IMG/VR virus record: IMGVR_UViG_3300032087_002060
Coordinates: 1-39,636 of that record
Length of the DNA stretch: 39,636 nt
Reading direction: 5' to 3' (one strand)
Source: a virus
The translations under genes and the position numbers were made by a program. Shown in pieces: positions 31,913-38,291 of this stretch; the first letter of the stretch is position 1, and each line of letters starts with the position of its first letter. The notes below the pieces were generated by a model. The model had not been told where the DNA came from, did not search any database, and worked only from the letters and a program-made list of their open reading frames with translations.

Positions 31913-32557
31913 TTAAACCAATTCGCCAAGCTTAAGGGTCAAGGCGTTAGAAGCTCGGCAGTACAGTTCACCGTAAGCAAGTTTGGTGGCGTAGTCGTTG
32001 TAACTATCGCCCTTGATACCGCACTGCTCCATCCAATCTGCACCTTGGTCGGTGTTACAGTTCTGACAAACTTGATGCGCCTTGTAGTAGTAGATAACCC
32101 ACTCGCTCCCGTCTACAGACTCACAGATAAAGTCTTCTGCTTCGTAGTCTGGTGTTCCGTTCTTAACCATCTCGAAAGCTTCCTCTGCAATCTGGTTGGC
32201 TAGTTCGTCAAGCATTACTTCATTCATGAATACTTCCTCTTCTTCAGGCTGTAGGTAGATTGTTTGTTGCTTGTCTTCGTTTCCACAGTGTGGGCAAACG
32301 TCTAAGTCTTCGTAGTAAATACCGTCACACTTTAGGCACTCAACTTCTACTGTCTGCTCGTCTGCTTCTGCTGATAGAGCAATCAGTTCAGCTTTAAGGT
32401 CAGCGCCCCACATGCTGTTGGCAGTGTGCTTGTGCTCTGCTTCGTAGTCTTCGAAGGTGAAGCCAAGGTTGTGAAGCTTCTCTGCGTACTCTTTCGCAGG
32501 AGTCATCCAGATGTGTGAGTTGTCTGCGTATTCTACTGGGTAAGTTGTGTTAGTCAT
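31913..32557 (-). CDS. Acidic early protein with zinc ribbon (214 aa)
   Basis: This is the first gene after the likely early promoter. It is strongly acidic and has two Cys pairs like a zinc ribbon (CLKCDGIYYEDLDVCPHCG), and later CQNC. The C-terminal third (FICESVDGSEWVIYYYKAHQ, then YATKLAYGELYCRASNAL) resembles a domain I have seen in phage and plasmid proteins of unknown function. First early genes of T7-like phages often block host defence (T7 Ocr is acidic and mimics DNA); that role here is inference. I chose ATG 32557, with GGAAG 7 bp upstream, over a TTG at 32587. Confidence 0.75.
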   Translation of the reverse strand: MTNTTYPVEYADNSHIWMTPAKEYAEKLHNLGFTFEDYEAEHKHTANSMWGADLKAELIALSAEADEQTVEVECLKCDGIYYEDLDVCPHCGNEDKQQTIYLQPEEEEVFMNEVMLDELANQIAEEAFEMVKNGTPDYEAEDFICESVDGSEWVIYYYKAHQVCQNCNTDQGADWMEQCGIKGDSYNDYATKLAYGELYCRASNALTLKLGELV

Positions 32558-32617
32558 GTCTGTGCTTCCTACTGGTTGTTTATACAATGGCTTGGGTTTC
32601 TCCCTTGCCGATGGCTC

Positions 32618-32648
32618 ATTATAACCACAACTAAATACACCAGTGCAA
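32618..32648 (-). promoter_or_regulatory. Sigma70-like early promoter
   Basis: On the minus strand TTGCAC (32648-32643) and a perfect TATAAT (32623-32618) are separated by 19 bp. The start of transcription would fall about 50 bp before the first early gene. The spacer is longer than the ideal 17 bp, but the perfect -10 box and the location make this the best candidate for the early promoter read by host RNA polymerase. Confidence 0.6.
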
Positions 32649-32766
32649 CAACAGTTTTAAAAAAAGTTTAAGTCTGTCGAAGCTGTACCTTCTATATAGG
32701 CACATGGAAGCAACCAAGTTTTGTTTGGTCTTATTACATTAAGGAAGCAAAGAGAAGAACGGGAGG

Positions 32767-32892
32767 AAGTCTTGAGGATGTCTTGAGGGTATCGAGTGAG
32801 GATGTATTGAGGTGGGCTTGAGGAAGGCTTGAGGATGTATTGAGGTGAGCTTGAGGATGTCCCAAGGTGTCTAAGGTGTCTAAGGTGAGCTT
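32767..32892 (-). repeat. Short tandem repeat array B (left-end side)
   Basis: About eleven imperfect units of 10-12 bp, on the plus strand mostly CTTGAGGATGT, ATTGAGGTGAG and CTAAGGTGT. Read on the minus strand the last units contain CACCTT, the core of array A. The array resembles the CCTAAAG arrays (SRL, SRR) beside the T7 terminal repeats. Confidence 0.8.
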
Positions 32893-33073
32893 TTGCGAAT
32901 AATAGGGACACTCACACACAGACACCCAAAGAGGTGCTGAAGCTGTCCCCTGAGCCATCGACAGTGACCCTGTCCCATCGGTATCAGATGTTAAGTCTGT
33001 TGTGCCCCTAACCCCCATGCCTTCTGGGTTTCATGGGTGGCCTTAGGTGTGGCTTTTAACTATATCAGGTGCC

Positions 33074-33087
33074 CCCACCAGGGGGTA
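33074..33087. repeat. Perfect GC hairpin in the core
   Basis: GCCCCC-ACC-AGGGGG-type inverted repeat inside the region between the two arrays: CCCCC and GGGGG flank a 4-base loop. There is no T tract in either direction, so it is not an obvious terminator. It could be a processing or packaging signal near the terminal repeat. Confidence 0.5.
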
Positions 33088-33136
33088 AAATGGCTTCGAG
33101 CCTATACGTATACCCTCTCAGATTTTTCTAACAAAA

Positions 33137-33229
33137 ACCTAAGTCACCTTAAGCTAACCTTGAAGTCACCTTAAGCTAACCTTGAAGTCACCTTGAAGTC
33201 ACCTTGAGCTAACCTTGAAGCTAACATGA
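33137..33229 (+). repeat. Short tandem repeat array A (right-end side)
   Basis: About eight units of 10-12 bp alternate AAGTCACCTT(G) and AAGCTAACCTT(G). The shared core is CACCTT or AACCTT. Orientation is opposite to array B, so the two arrays face each other around the core. Similar in place and unit size to the T7 SRR array at the right genome end. Confidence 0.85.
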
Positions 33230-33362
33230 AGATACTATAGTGTCCATAAAGGCACACATCGCTTGCATAAAGCTACCATAGTGTCCCTTAAGACACCCAT
33301 TAACACCTAAAAGTAACCTTTAAGTCCCTACACAGTAACCTTACGGTATACATGAAGAAAGC

Positions 33363-33390
33363 GGGAGGGATTCCCTGCAAGGAGCCTCCC
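33363..33390 (-). terminator. Inverted repeat, possible late terminator
   Basis: GGGAGG (33363-33368) pairs with CCTCCC (33385-33390) around a 16-base loop. Read on the minus strand it is followed by the pyrimidine-rich CGCTTTCTTC. It shares GAGCCTCCC with the large inverted repeat 300 bp upstream. It could end late transcripts coming from terL. Confidence 0.4.
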
Positions 33391-33680
33391 TTTGTTCTCT
33401 TCTATTACGTCAAAACTATTGCAGTAGTTCGACCACCTAAGACACAGAGAACCAGATATGTCATAGGATAAGTAAAGCCCCAGTAGTAGCCAGATGAAAC
33501 TAAAGAGTTACCTCCGCTTACTAGACGCTAAGGTAGGTTGGGACACCCTTGCCAAAGCCTTCTAAAAACCCTTACGATTTGAGCATCGACCAGTAGCACC
33601 TAGTCCAGCACTCTTAAGTTCTCTTAAGGTTCTAGGCTTGAAGGGTATGTAACAAGTGAGTAGTAAGAAGTATAAGCATA

Positions 33681-33755
33681 GAGCCTCCCTAAAGGGTTCA
33701 TAAAGAATACTTAAGGTGTATCTATATAGTAATATAGTTAAACCCTGGGAGGCTC
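33681..33755. repeat. Large inverted repeat just downstream of the phage promoter
   Basis: GAGCCTCCC at 33681-33689 pairs with GGGAGGCTC at 33747-33755. With a 3-base bulge the stem extends by AGGGTT/AACCCT to 15 bp. The 42-base loop is AT-rich. It begins 5 bp after the likely transcription start at 33760, so the first transcribed RNA folds at once. This may support origin firing or terminal-repeat processing. Confidence 0.75.
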
Positions 33756-33759
33756 ACGC

Positions 33760-33775
33760 CTATAGCAGTGGGTTT
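33760..33775 (-). promoter_or_regulatory. Phage promoter near the right genome end (phiOR-like)
   Basis: Third exact copy of AAACCCACTGCTATAG, here with TTA upstream so that the 18 bases TAAAACCCACTGCTATAG align closely with the T7 promoter (TAATACGACTCACTATAG). It lies between terL and the genome ends and drives no nearby gene, like T7 phiOR, which serves as a replication origin and in terminal-repeat duplication. Confidence 0.85.
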
Positions 33776-33834
33776 TAATGCCCTTTTAAATCAATGACTT
33801 ACAAGCCTGCTAAGGCTGTTTTTACATCAAGTGA

Positions 33835-35499
33835 CTACATCCAAGTTGTACTAGACCTTGAAGACCCCATAACGTTAATGCCATTCAAGAACTTATCCAG
33901 TTCCTTAGCCATCAGTTCATTCCTACGGTCAAGTATCTCACGGTCTGCATCAGCAGCCATCTGTTCTACCCAGTAGGCACAAGCCATAGCTAGTACATCA
34001 AGACGGTCATCGTGAGCTAGAGCACCTTTGTCTCTCGTAATTCGTGACATCTGATAAGCAAGCATATAGCGTTGAGCTTTCTCTGGTGGATGGTGTTGTA
34101 CGGAGTTGTAATCATCTATGATAACCTTGGGGTCTATGACCAGTCTGTGCTGGTTCATTATAGGCTCAAGGGTATCTATGATACGAGCTTCCTTCTGCTT
34201 ACTGTGTCTCACCTCTTCGATGGTCACAGGGTGTGTCTTCATCAAGTAAGGTTTGAACAACTCAGTAAACATACCGTCACCAAAGTTACTCTCTATGAGA
34301 ACCATGTTGACCTTACTGGTCTTAGCTATCTTAGCCAAAGATTCTAGGGTCTCCTTAGAGTAACCCCCAGCTATGCCTCCAGCTTCAGTCACGTAGAGGT
34401 AACCATTGAGCATCTTAACGACAGCATAAGCTGTTTCATCGGCACCACGACCAGAGGGGTCAATAGCCAGTACTGAGCCAGTGTACTCAGAACGTCCTAT
34501 AAGGCTCTCTGGGGCGTAGTACTTGTCACCCGCAAGGCCAACATTAGGTAAGTCCAAAAGAGGCTTCATAATGCCGTACACGGCCTTCTCAGGGGCAGTA
34601 TCATTGTCACAAGACATAATCATCAAGTCAGACAACTTCAGTGGGTATCTGTCAGCATCACTTAGGGATGTATCAAGCATGAACTGAAGGGCAAAGCCTG
34701 AACGACCATAAGACAACTCACGCTCTAATAGGTCTTCCTCGTTAAAGCGTTTAGGGTCTGTAGGTCTACCTGATAAGCTTGGGTCTTCTTGTATCTTCTC
34801 GTAAAGGAAAGGAGCTAGCTTCTCACCATACTTCTTCTCTACCTCTTCACCTACAGGATACCTAGCAGGCCAGATACGTAGTTGGTAGCCACGCTCAGTA
34901 AGTGTGTTGTACAGTGACATCTCACACTGAGGAGTACCTAGGTAGATAATCTTACCTTCTGGTTTAAGTACCGCATCGAACTCCTTTACGGACTCACTGA
35001 GGCGTTCCCTCATGGTCTGAGTCATGGAGTTGTTTGGTACTTCCACGTCATCGGCAATGATAATGTCTGCACGAGAACCTGTAAGCTGACCTGTGATACC
35101 TACTGACTTAACCGAAGCAGAGCCAGAGGCTTTAGCTGGAGCTACGTCAAAGGCTATCTTAGACCACCGTTGGTCTCCCTTAGCTACCAAGTGTTGACAG
35201 ATTGGCAACTCCATAATGATACGTTGGGTGAAGGTAGAGAAGTCATCAGCTCGTGCTTTGGATGCTGATACGACCATGAACTTCTTGTCAGGGTCTAGCA
35301 GTAGTTGATGGACTACGAAAGCACAGGTAATGTATGACTTCCCTACCCCACGGAACGCTTCGATAATGGAACGCCTAGGAGCAGTCTGTAGGAACTCTGC
35401 AATGTCATATTGTACAGGTGTAGGGTCTGGTAGGTTTAGGTGTTTCCACACCAAGTACATGAAGTTACGAAAGTCTTTAAGCTGTTCTGGGATTTCCAT
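33835..35499 (-). CDS. terL: Terminase large subunit, T7 gp19-like (554 aa)
   Basis: The ATPase and nuclease that packages DNA. Walker A is AFRGVGKS (48-55) and Walker B IIIADD (146-151). The nuclease part has AIDPSGRGADETA, VLIESNFGDGMF and HDDRLDVLAMA, giving the three acidic sites. Length is close to T7 gp19 (586). The start overlaps the phoH stop (TAATG). It is the last late gene before the non-coding genome ends, as in T7. Confidence 0.96.
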   Translation of the reverse strand: MEIPEQLKDFRNFMYLVWKHLNLPDPTPVQYDIAEFLQTAPRRSIIEAFRGVGKSYITCAFVVHQLLLDPDKKFMVVSASKARADDFSTFTQRIIMELPICQHLVAKGDQRWSKIAFDVAPAKASGSASVKSVGITGQLTGSRADIIIADDVEVPNNSMTQTMRERLSESVKEFDAVLKPEGKIIYLGTPQCEMSLYNTLTERGYQLRIWPARYPVGEEVEKKYGEKLAPFLYEKIQEDPSLSGRPTDPKRFNEEDLLERELSYGRSGFALQFMLDTSLSDADRYPLKLSDLMIMSCDNDTAPEKAVYGIMKPLLDLPNVGLAGDKYYAPESLIGRSEYTGSVLAIDPSGRGADETAYAVVKMLNGYLYVTEAGGIAGGYSKETLESLAKIAKTSKVNMVLIESNFGDGMFTELFKPYLMKTHPVTIEEVRHSKQKEARIIDTLEPIMNQHRLVIDPKVIIDDYNSVQHHPPEKAQRYMLAYQMSRITRDKGALAHDDRLDVLAMACAYWVEQMAADADREILDRRNELMAKELDKFLNGINVMGSSRSSTTWM

Positions 35500-36176
35500 T
35501 AAATATTCTCTTTATAGAACATCCTAACCATCTGAGCACAAGTGTCTGAACGTACAATGTCATCAAGGTCAAACTCGATAACACCACAGCCCACAGGGTC
35601 ATGTCGGTCTAGCATATCCACAAAGGACATTAGACCACTACGGTTCTGTAGGTCTGATTGCTTAGGGTCACCCATAAGGACAAGCACAGAGCCTTCACCA
35701 ATACGTGTAGTGATTGCTTTAAGCTCGTCTATGGTTAACTGCTGGGCTTCATCGACCAGTATCATAGCGTTCTGGAAGGAACGACCACGAATAGTCTCAA
35801 TAGCTACAGTCTCAATACGACCACGCTTTACGTTGTACTCATAGAAACCTTTGCCCAATGCCTCGCGTAATACGTCGGTCATCGGCATCATCCAAGGCTC
35901 TAGTTTCTCTTCAAGAGTACCAGGCACAGCACCCAAGGATTTACCCGTGGATACGTTAGCTCGTGTTAGAATGATATGATGGATGGCTCCCCTAACCAAC
36001 CATGAGGCTGCTTTAACACAGCAAGTATAAGTCTTGCCTGTACCAGCAGGGCCAAGTGCTACCATTAGATTCACATTGTCTAAGTCATGGTAGAGTTCTG
36101 CTTGGCCTTGGGTCTTCGGAGAGTAGTGAATTGTAGGTTTGTGGTTAATTACGTTAGCGGTTTCTTTACGCTTCAT
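35499..36176 (-). CDS. phoH: PhoH-like P-loop ATPase (225 aa)
   Basis: The protein has Walker A GPAGTGKT (42-49), Walker B MILVDEAQQ and the PhoH-family segments ARANVS-like TRANVSTGKSLGAVPG and LVLMGDPKQSDLQ. PhoH genes are common in marine phages; host PhoH is linked to phosphate stress and RNA turnover, but the phage function is not settled. Here it lies inside the packaging operon, coupled to terL by TAATG, which is unusual for an auxiliary gene and suggests a late role. Confidence 0.92.
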   Translation of the reverse strand: MKRKETANVINHKPTIHYSPKTQGQAELYHDLDNVNLMVALGPAGTGKTYTCCVKAASWLVRGAIHHIILTRANVSTGKSLGAVPGTLEEKLEPWMMPMTDVLREALGKGFYEYNVKRGRIETVAIETIRGRSFQNAMILVDEAQQLTIDELKAITTRIGEGSVLVLMGDPKQSDLQNRSGLMSFVDMLDRHDPVGCGVIEFDLDDIVRSDTCAQMVRMFYKENI

Positions 36177-36184
36177 AAACTACC

Positions 36185-36406
36185 TTATTGGTTGCGGCTA
36201 CGGTTCTCTTTTTTGGTCTGAATACGCAGGTTAGAATAAGCGTTGTTATTAGCGTTACGGTCTTTGTGGTCTACATCTTTACCAGCAAGAGCCGCTTTAC
36301 CAACCTTCTTAATCATCAGCCTACGAGCTTTAACACGACCAGCTCGTTTCTTCTTTTGTTCAGGTTTTCCGTGGTAGTTCTGGTATTCCTTCTTGTAGTC
36401 ACGCAT
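36185..36406 (-). CDS. Small HNH-type endonuclease-like protein (73 aa)
   Basis: The C-terminal half reads KDVDHKDRNANNNAYSNLRI, which matches the HNH pattern (DHxDxxxxNNxxxNL). The N-terminal half is very basic. HNH proteins next to terminase help packaging in several phages, while others are selfish homing enzymes. Tight TAATG coupling to the small terminase gene and the plain gene order favour a packaging role, without proof. Confidence 0.8.
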   Translation of the reverse strand: MRDYKKEYQNYHGKPEQKKKRAGRVKARRLMIKKVGKAALAGKDVDHKDRNANNNAYSNLRIQTKKENRSRNQ

Positions 36407-36621
36407 TATTGTAATCTCTCAGCCATCTCAAATGGGAGAGCTTGTAGCAGGTCAGCCATAGGGTTCTCTGCTGTAATTACGTCTAGGTTTGCTCCATTGT
36501 CTTTAAGGAACTTAACGGCAACCGAAAGCTCCTGACTGGTAGCTTGACCTGACTGAACTCGTGCCAGTAGGTCGTTAGCCACAGCAGAATGAAGCAAGTC
36601 TATGATGTCTTTACTTTCCAT
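36406..36621 (-). CDS. terS: Terminase small subunit, T7 gp18-like (71 aa)
   Basis: A short helical protein with LLARVQSGQATSQELSVAVKFLKDNGANLDV, here quoted in parts as ARVQSGQATSQELSVA and KFLKDNG, which is the typical pattern of small terminase proteins in marine T7-like phages. The tail DLLQALPFEM is also family-like. T7 gp18 has 89 residues. It overlaps the endolysin end by 22 bp and precedes HNH, phoH and terL. Confidence 0.8.
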   Translation of the reverse strand: MESKDIIDLLHSAVANDLLARVQSGQATSQELSVAVKFLKDNGANLDVITAENPMADLLQALPFEMAERLQ

Positions 36622-37103
36622 CGTAGTGCTTCCTCTAGTGTTTCATTGTTTCGTCTAGTCCAACCACGACCAAACGTTTTGAATGTCTTAAGCCTTTCAT
36701 AGAAAGCTTGCCGTCTATCGTAGAGGGCTTGTAAGAAATCCTCCTCAGAGGCTCTGTAAGCGTCTCTAACGGCTTTTATAGTCATAGCCCCCACTACCCC
36801 ATCAGGTGTAGCAGAAGCAGCTCTCTGAAGCTGTTTGGCGGCTCTACGCACACCCATGTTTACCGCAGCGTCAAAGACCATAAGAGCTACTGGTTCTGGT
36901 AAGCTGTCACACTGTACCTTGCACCAGTAGTCCTTATAGTAAATCTCACCAGCCTGTTCAGGTGTGAGGTTCTTAATATCGACATCAGGGTATGCCCGTT
37001 TGGAGATACCGTACTTGGTCTCCCCGCCTGGGTCTTCTGGGTGATTAACGTAGCCACCTTCGTGCTTCAGTACCAAGTCTAAAGCAGTCTTAAAGATGTC
37101 CAT
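36600..37103 (-). CDS. Endolysin, glycoside hydrolase 108 family (167 aa)
   Basis: The start (DLVLKHEGGYVNHPEDPGG) is the GH108 signature with catalytic Glu15; TKYGISKRAYP follows. The C-terminal half matches the peptidoglycan-binding part of the family (VALMVFDAAVNMGVRRAAKQLQ in part: MVFDAAVNMG, then DGVVGAMTIKAV). It cuts the peptidoglycan sugar chain at lysis. It has no signal peptide, so it depends on a holin; the holin candidate lies 2 bp upstream. T7 uses an amidase (gp3.5), so lysis here differs. Confidence 0.94.
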   Translation of the reverse strand: MDIFKTALDLVLKHEGGYVNHPEDPGGETKYGISKRAYPDVDIKNLTPEQAGEIYYKDYWCKVQCDSLPEPVALMVFDAAVNMGVRRAAKQLQRAASATPDGVVGAMTIKAVRDAYRASEEDFLQALYDRRQAFYERLKTFKTFGRGWTRRNNETLEEALRWKVKTS

Positions 37104-37105
37104 TG

Positions 37106-37474
37106 TTACTTCTTTTTTAGTTTCTCAGCTACGCCTTCAAACGCTCCACCACCGAAGTAGAACATGACGATTGTGAGCATGATTTCACCAATGTAGAAAT
37201 CACCTAAGATTTGCTTCACTGCTTCAATATCTCCCTTACCGTACAGGGTCATACCTAATACGATAGCGAAACAAAGCAGGAATGTTGATGCAAACATAAG
37301 TGCCAAGTAGCGTTGAGCTAACTTAAAGGGAGCATAAGCCCCCAGTAAGTCAGTCTTAGCTTTGGACTTAGCTGCAATTTCTTCTTCAGTGCTGGTGTGC
37401 ATTGAGTCAATAAGGTCAATACCCTTACTGATAACATCACCAGACCCAAAGATTTTAGCTAAAACTCCAAACAT
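37106..37474 (-). CDS. Holin candidate (122 aa)
   Basis: Two strong hydrophobic helices are visible (about residues 55-76, YLALMFASTFLLCFAIVLG; and about 92-112, YIGEIMLTIVMFYFGGGAF), with a weakly hydrophobic N-terminus and a basic end (EKLKKK). This resembles the holins of the 3-TM family found in gene-transfer agents and marine phages. It lies directly before the endolysin, so it probably makes the hole that lets it through. Confidence 0.78.
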   Translation of the reverse strand: MFGVLAKIFGSGDVISKGIDLIDSMHTSTEEEIAAKSKAKTDLLGAYAPFKLAQRYLALMFASTFLLCFAIVLGMTLYGKGDIEAVKQILGDFYIGEIMLTIVMFYFGGGAFEGVAEKLKKK

Positions 37475-37482
37475 ATTAATGC

Positions 37483-37680
37483 CTATTTAGTTGCGGCATC
37501 TGCTCCAAGTCTCCACTCTAACTCTTTGATTGATAACTTCATTTCATTGATGTCTGCTTGATTGGCATACTTGTACATGACAGTTTCCATTTGCAGTTGC
37601 ATATCGTTGAGTGTTTTGAAGTTCCAAGTGATTAGAGCTAGGAGAAGTGCGAGGATGCCTTGCATTACCTTCTGTTCCAC
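37483..37680 (-). CDS. Small membrane protein with coiled coil (65 aa, GTG start)
   Basis: The first 20 residues are a membrane helix (MQGILALLLALITWNF), followed by a coiled-coil-like region (LNDMQLQMETVMYKY, INEMKLSIKELEWRL). The start is GTG behind GGGAGGT. It belongs to the lysis cluster; an inner spanin or antiholin role is possible. Confidence 0.65.
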   Translation of the reverse strand: MEQKVMQGILALLLALITWNFKTLNDMQLQMETVMYKYANQADINEMKLSIKELEWRLGADAATK

Positions 37681-37682
37681 AG

Positions 37683-37928
37683 CTACCTCCCAAGCCAGAA
37701 CGTGAAGCCGACTCCAGCCGTTACGACAATCCAGAAGAGACGTTCAGCAAACTTGGATACACCATTAGCTTCCCTAACGTCTTCTTCTATCGTGTCCATA
37801 CGGAGTTCTAGTCGGTCTACACGTTTGTTGTTGGAGATAAGCTGTTCTTCTACCCGAACAATCTTAGTGACAGCATCAGTGAGCTTATCAATCTTTTGTT
37901 CGAGCCTGTCGAAGCGTTGCTCATCCAT
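37683..37928 (-). CDS. Coiled-coil protein with C-terminal membrane anchor (81 aa)
   Basis: Residues 1-58 are a long heptad helix (MDEQRFDRLEQKIDKLTDAV; NKRVDRLELRMDTIEEDV). Residues 62-80 form one membrane helix (RLFWIVVTAGVGFTFWLG). This architecture is like XhlA-type and other lysis-associated proteins. Function is not proven; position in the lysis cluster supports it. Confidence 0.7.
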   Translation of the reverse strand: MDEQRFDRLEQKIDKLTDAVTKIVRVEEQLISNNKRVDRLELRMDTIEEDVREANGVSKFAERLFWIVVTAGVGFTFWLGR

Positions 37929-37931
37929 AGG

Positions 37932-38282
37932 TTACTCCATTGTGTAAGCAACCCAAGACTGGTTTTCTTCATCCCATTTGTAAACACCGCCATCATTGGG
38001 GTATTCTATAGGAGCTTTCCAGCCAAAGGTTGTTTCATCAAGAGTCCATGAAGGGTATGGAGCAGGACTGTAAAAAGCGTCTCTTTCAGAGTCGTAGATG
38101 TAACCTTCACGAGCAAAGTTACCACGTAGAGGAGTACCGTTAGGGTGTTGGTTCATGCGAGTATTGTAAGATGTCTGCACCCAAATCTCAGGTGCTCCAA
38201 ATGCCCCAGAAGCAATAACTTCAGGTTCAGCTACTATTACTTGAACTACCCTGTCATTTAATACTTTTGCAAAGTGTGCCAT
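37932..38282 (-). CDS. Fibre-associated protein of marine phages (116 aa)
   Basis: The start MAHFAKVLNDRVVQVIVAEP and the middle WVQTSYNTRMNQHPNG, with LRGNFAREGYIYDSERDAFY, match a small protein that recurs near tail fibres in marine phages. It is rich in Trp, Tyr and Pro, and ends PNDGGVYKWDEENQSWV. No function is established; a fibre chaperone or a minor virion protein are possible. Confidence 0.75.
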   Translation of the reverse strand: MAHFAKVLNDRVVQVIVAEPEVIASGAFGAPEIWVQTSYNTRMNQHPNGTPLRGNFAREGYIYDSERDAFYSPAPYPSWTLDETTFGWKAPIEYPNDGGVYKWDEENQSWVAYTME

Positions 38283-38291
38283 AAGTCTTCC

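Larger units (their letters stand above)
32558..33834 (-). other. Large non-coding region: fused genome ends and terminal repeat
   Basis: No credible gene lies between the first early gene and terL. In T7-like phages the left and right ends with the direct terminal repeat lie here when a genome is assembled as a circle. From terL onward the region holds a phage promoter, a large inverted repeat, two smaller inverted repeats, repeat array A, a unique core, repeat array B, and the early promoter. The core at about 32893-33136 is the best candidate for the terminal repeat or its centre; exact ends cannot be read from sequence alone. Confidence 0.75.

Noticed and set aside
32657-33018. Two minus-strand frames (84 and 94 codons) in the non-coding region
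   Set aside because: They are made of translated repeat array B (repeated Ser/Leu/Pro/Thr words), have no ribosome site or family likeness, and lie in the probable genome-end region.
33137-33229. CRISPR array
   Set aside because: The units are 10-12 bp tandem repeats without spacers, so they do not fit a CRISPR array.
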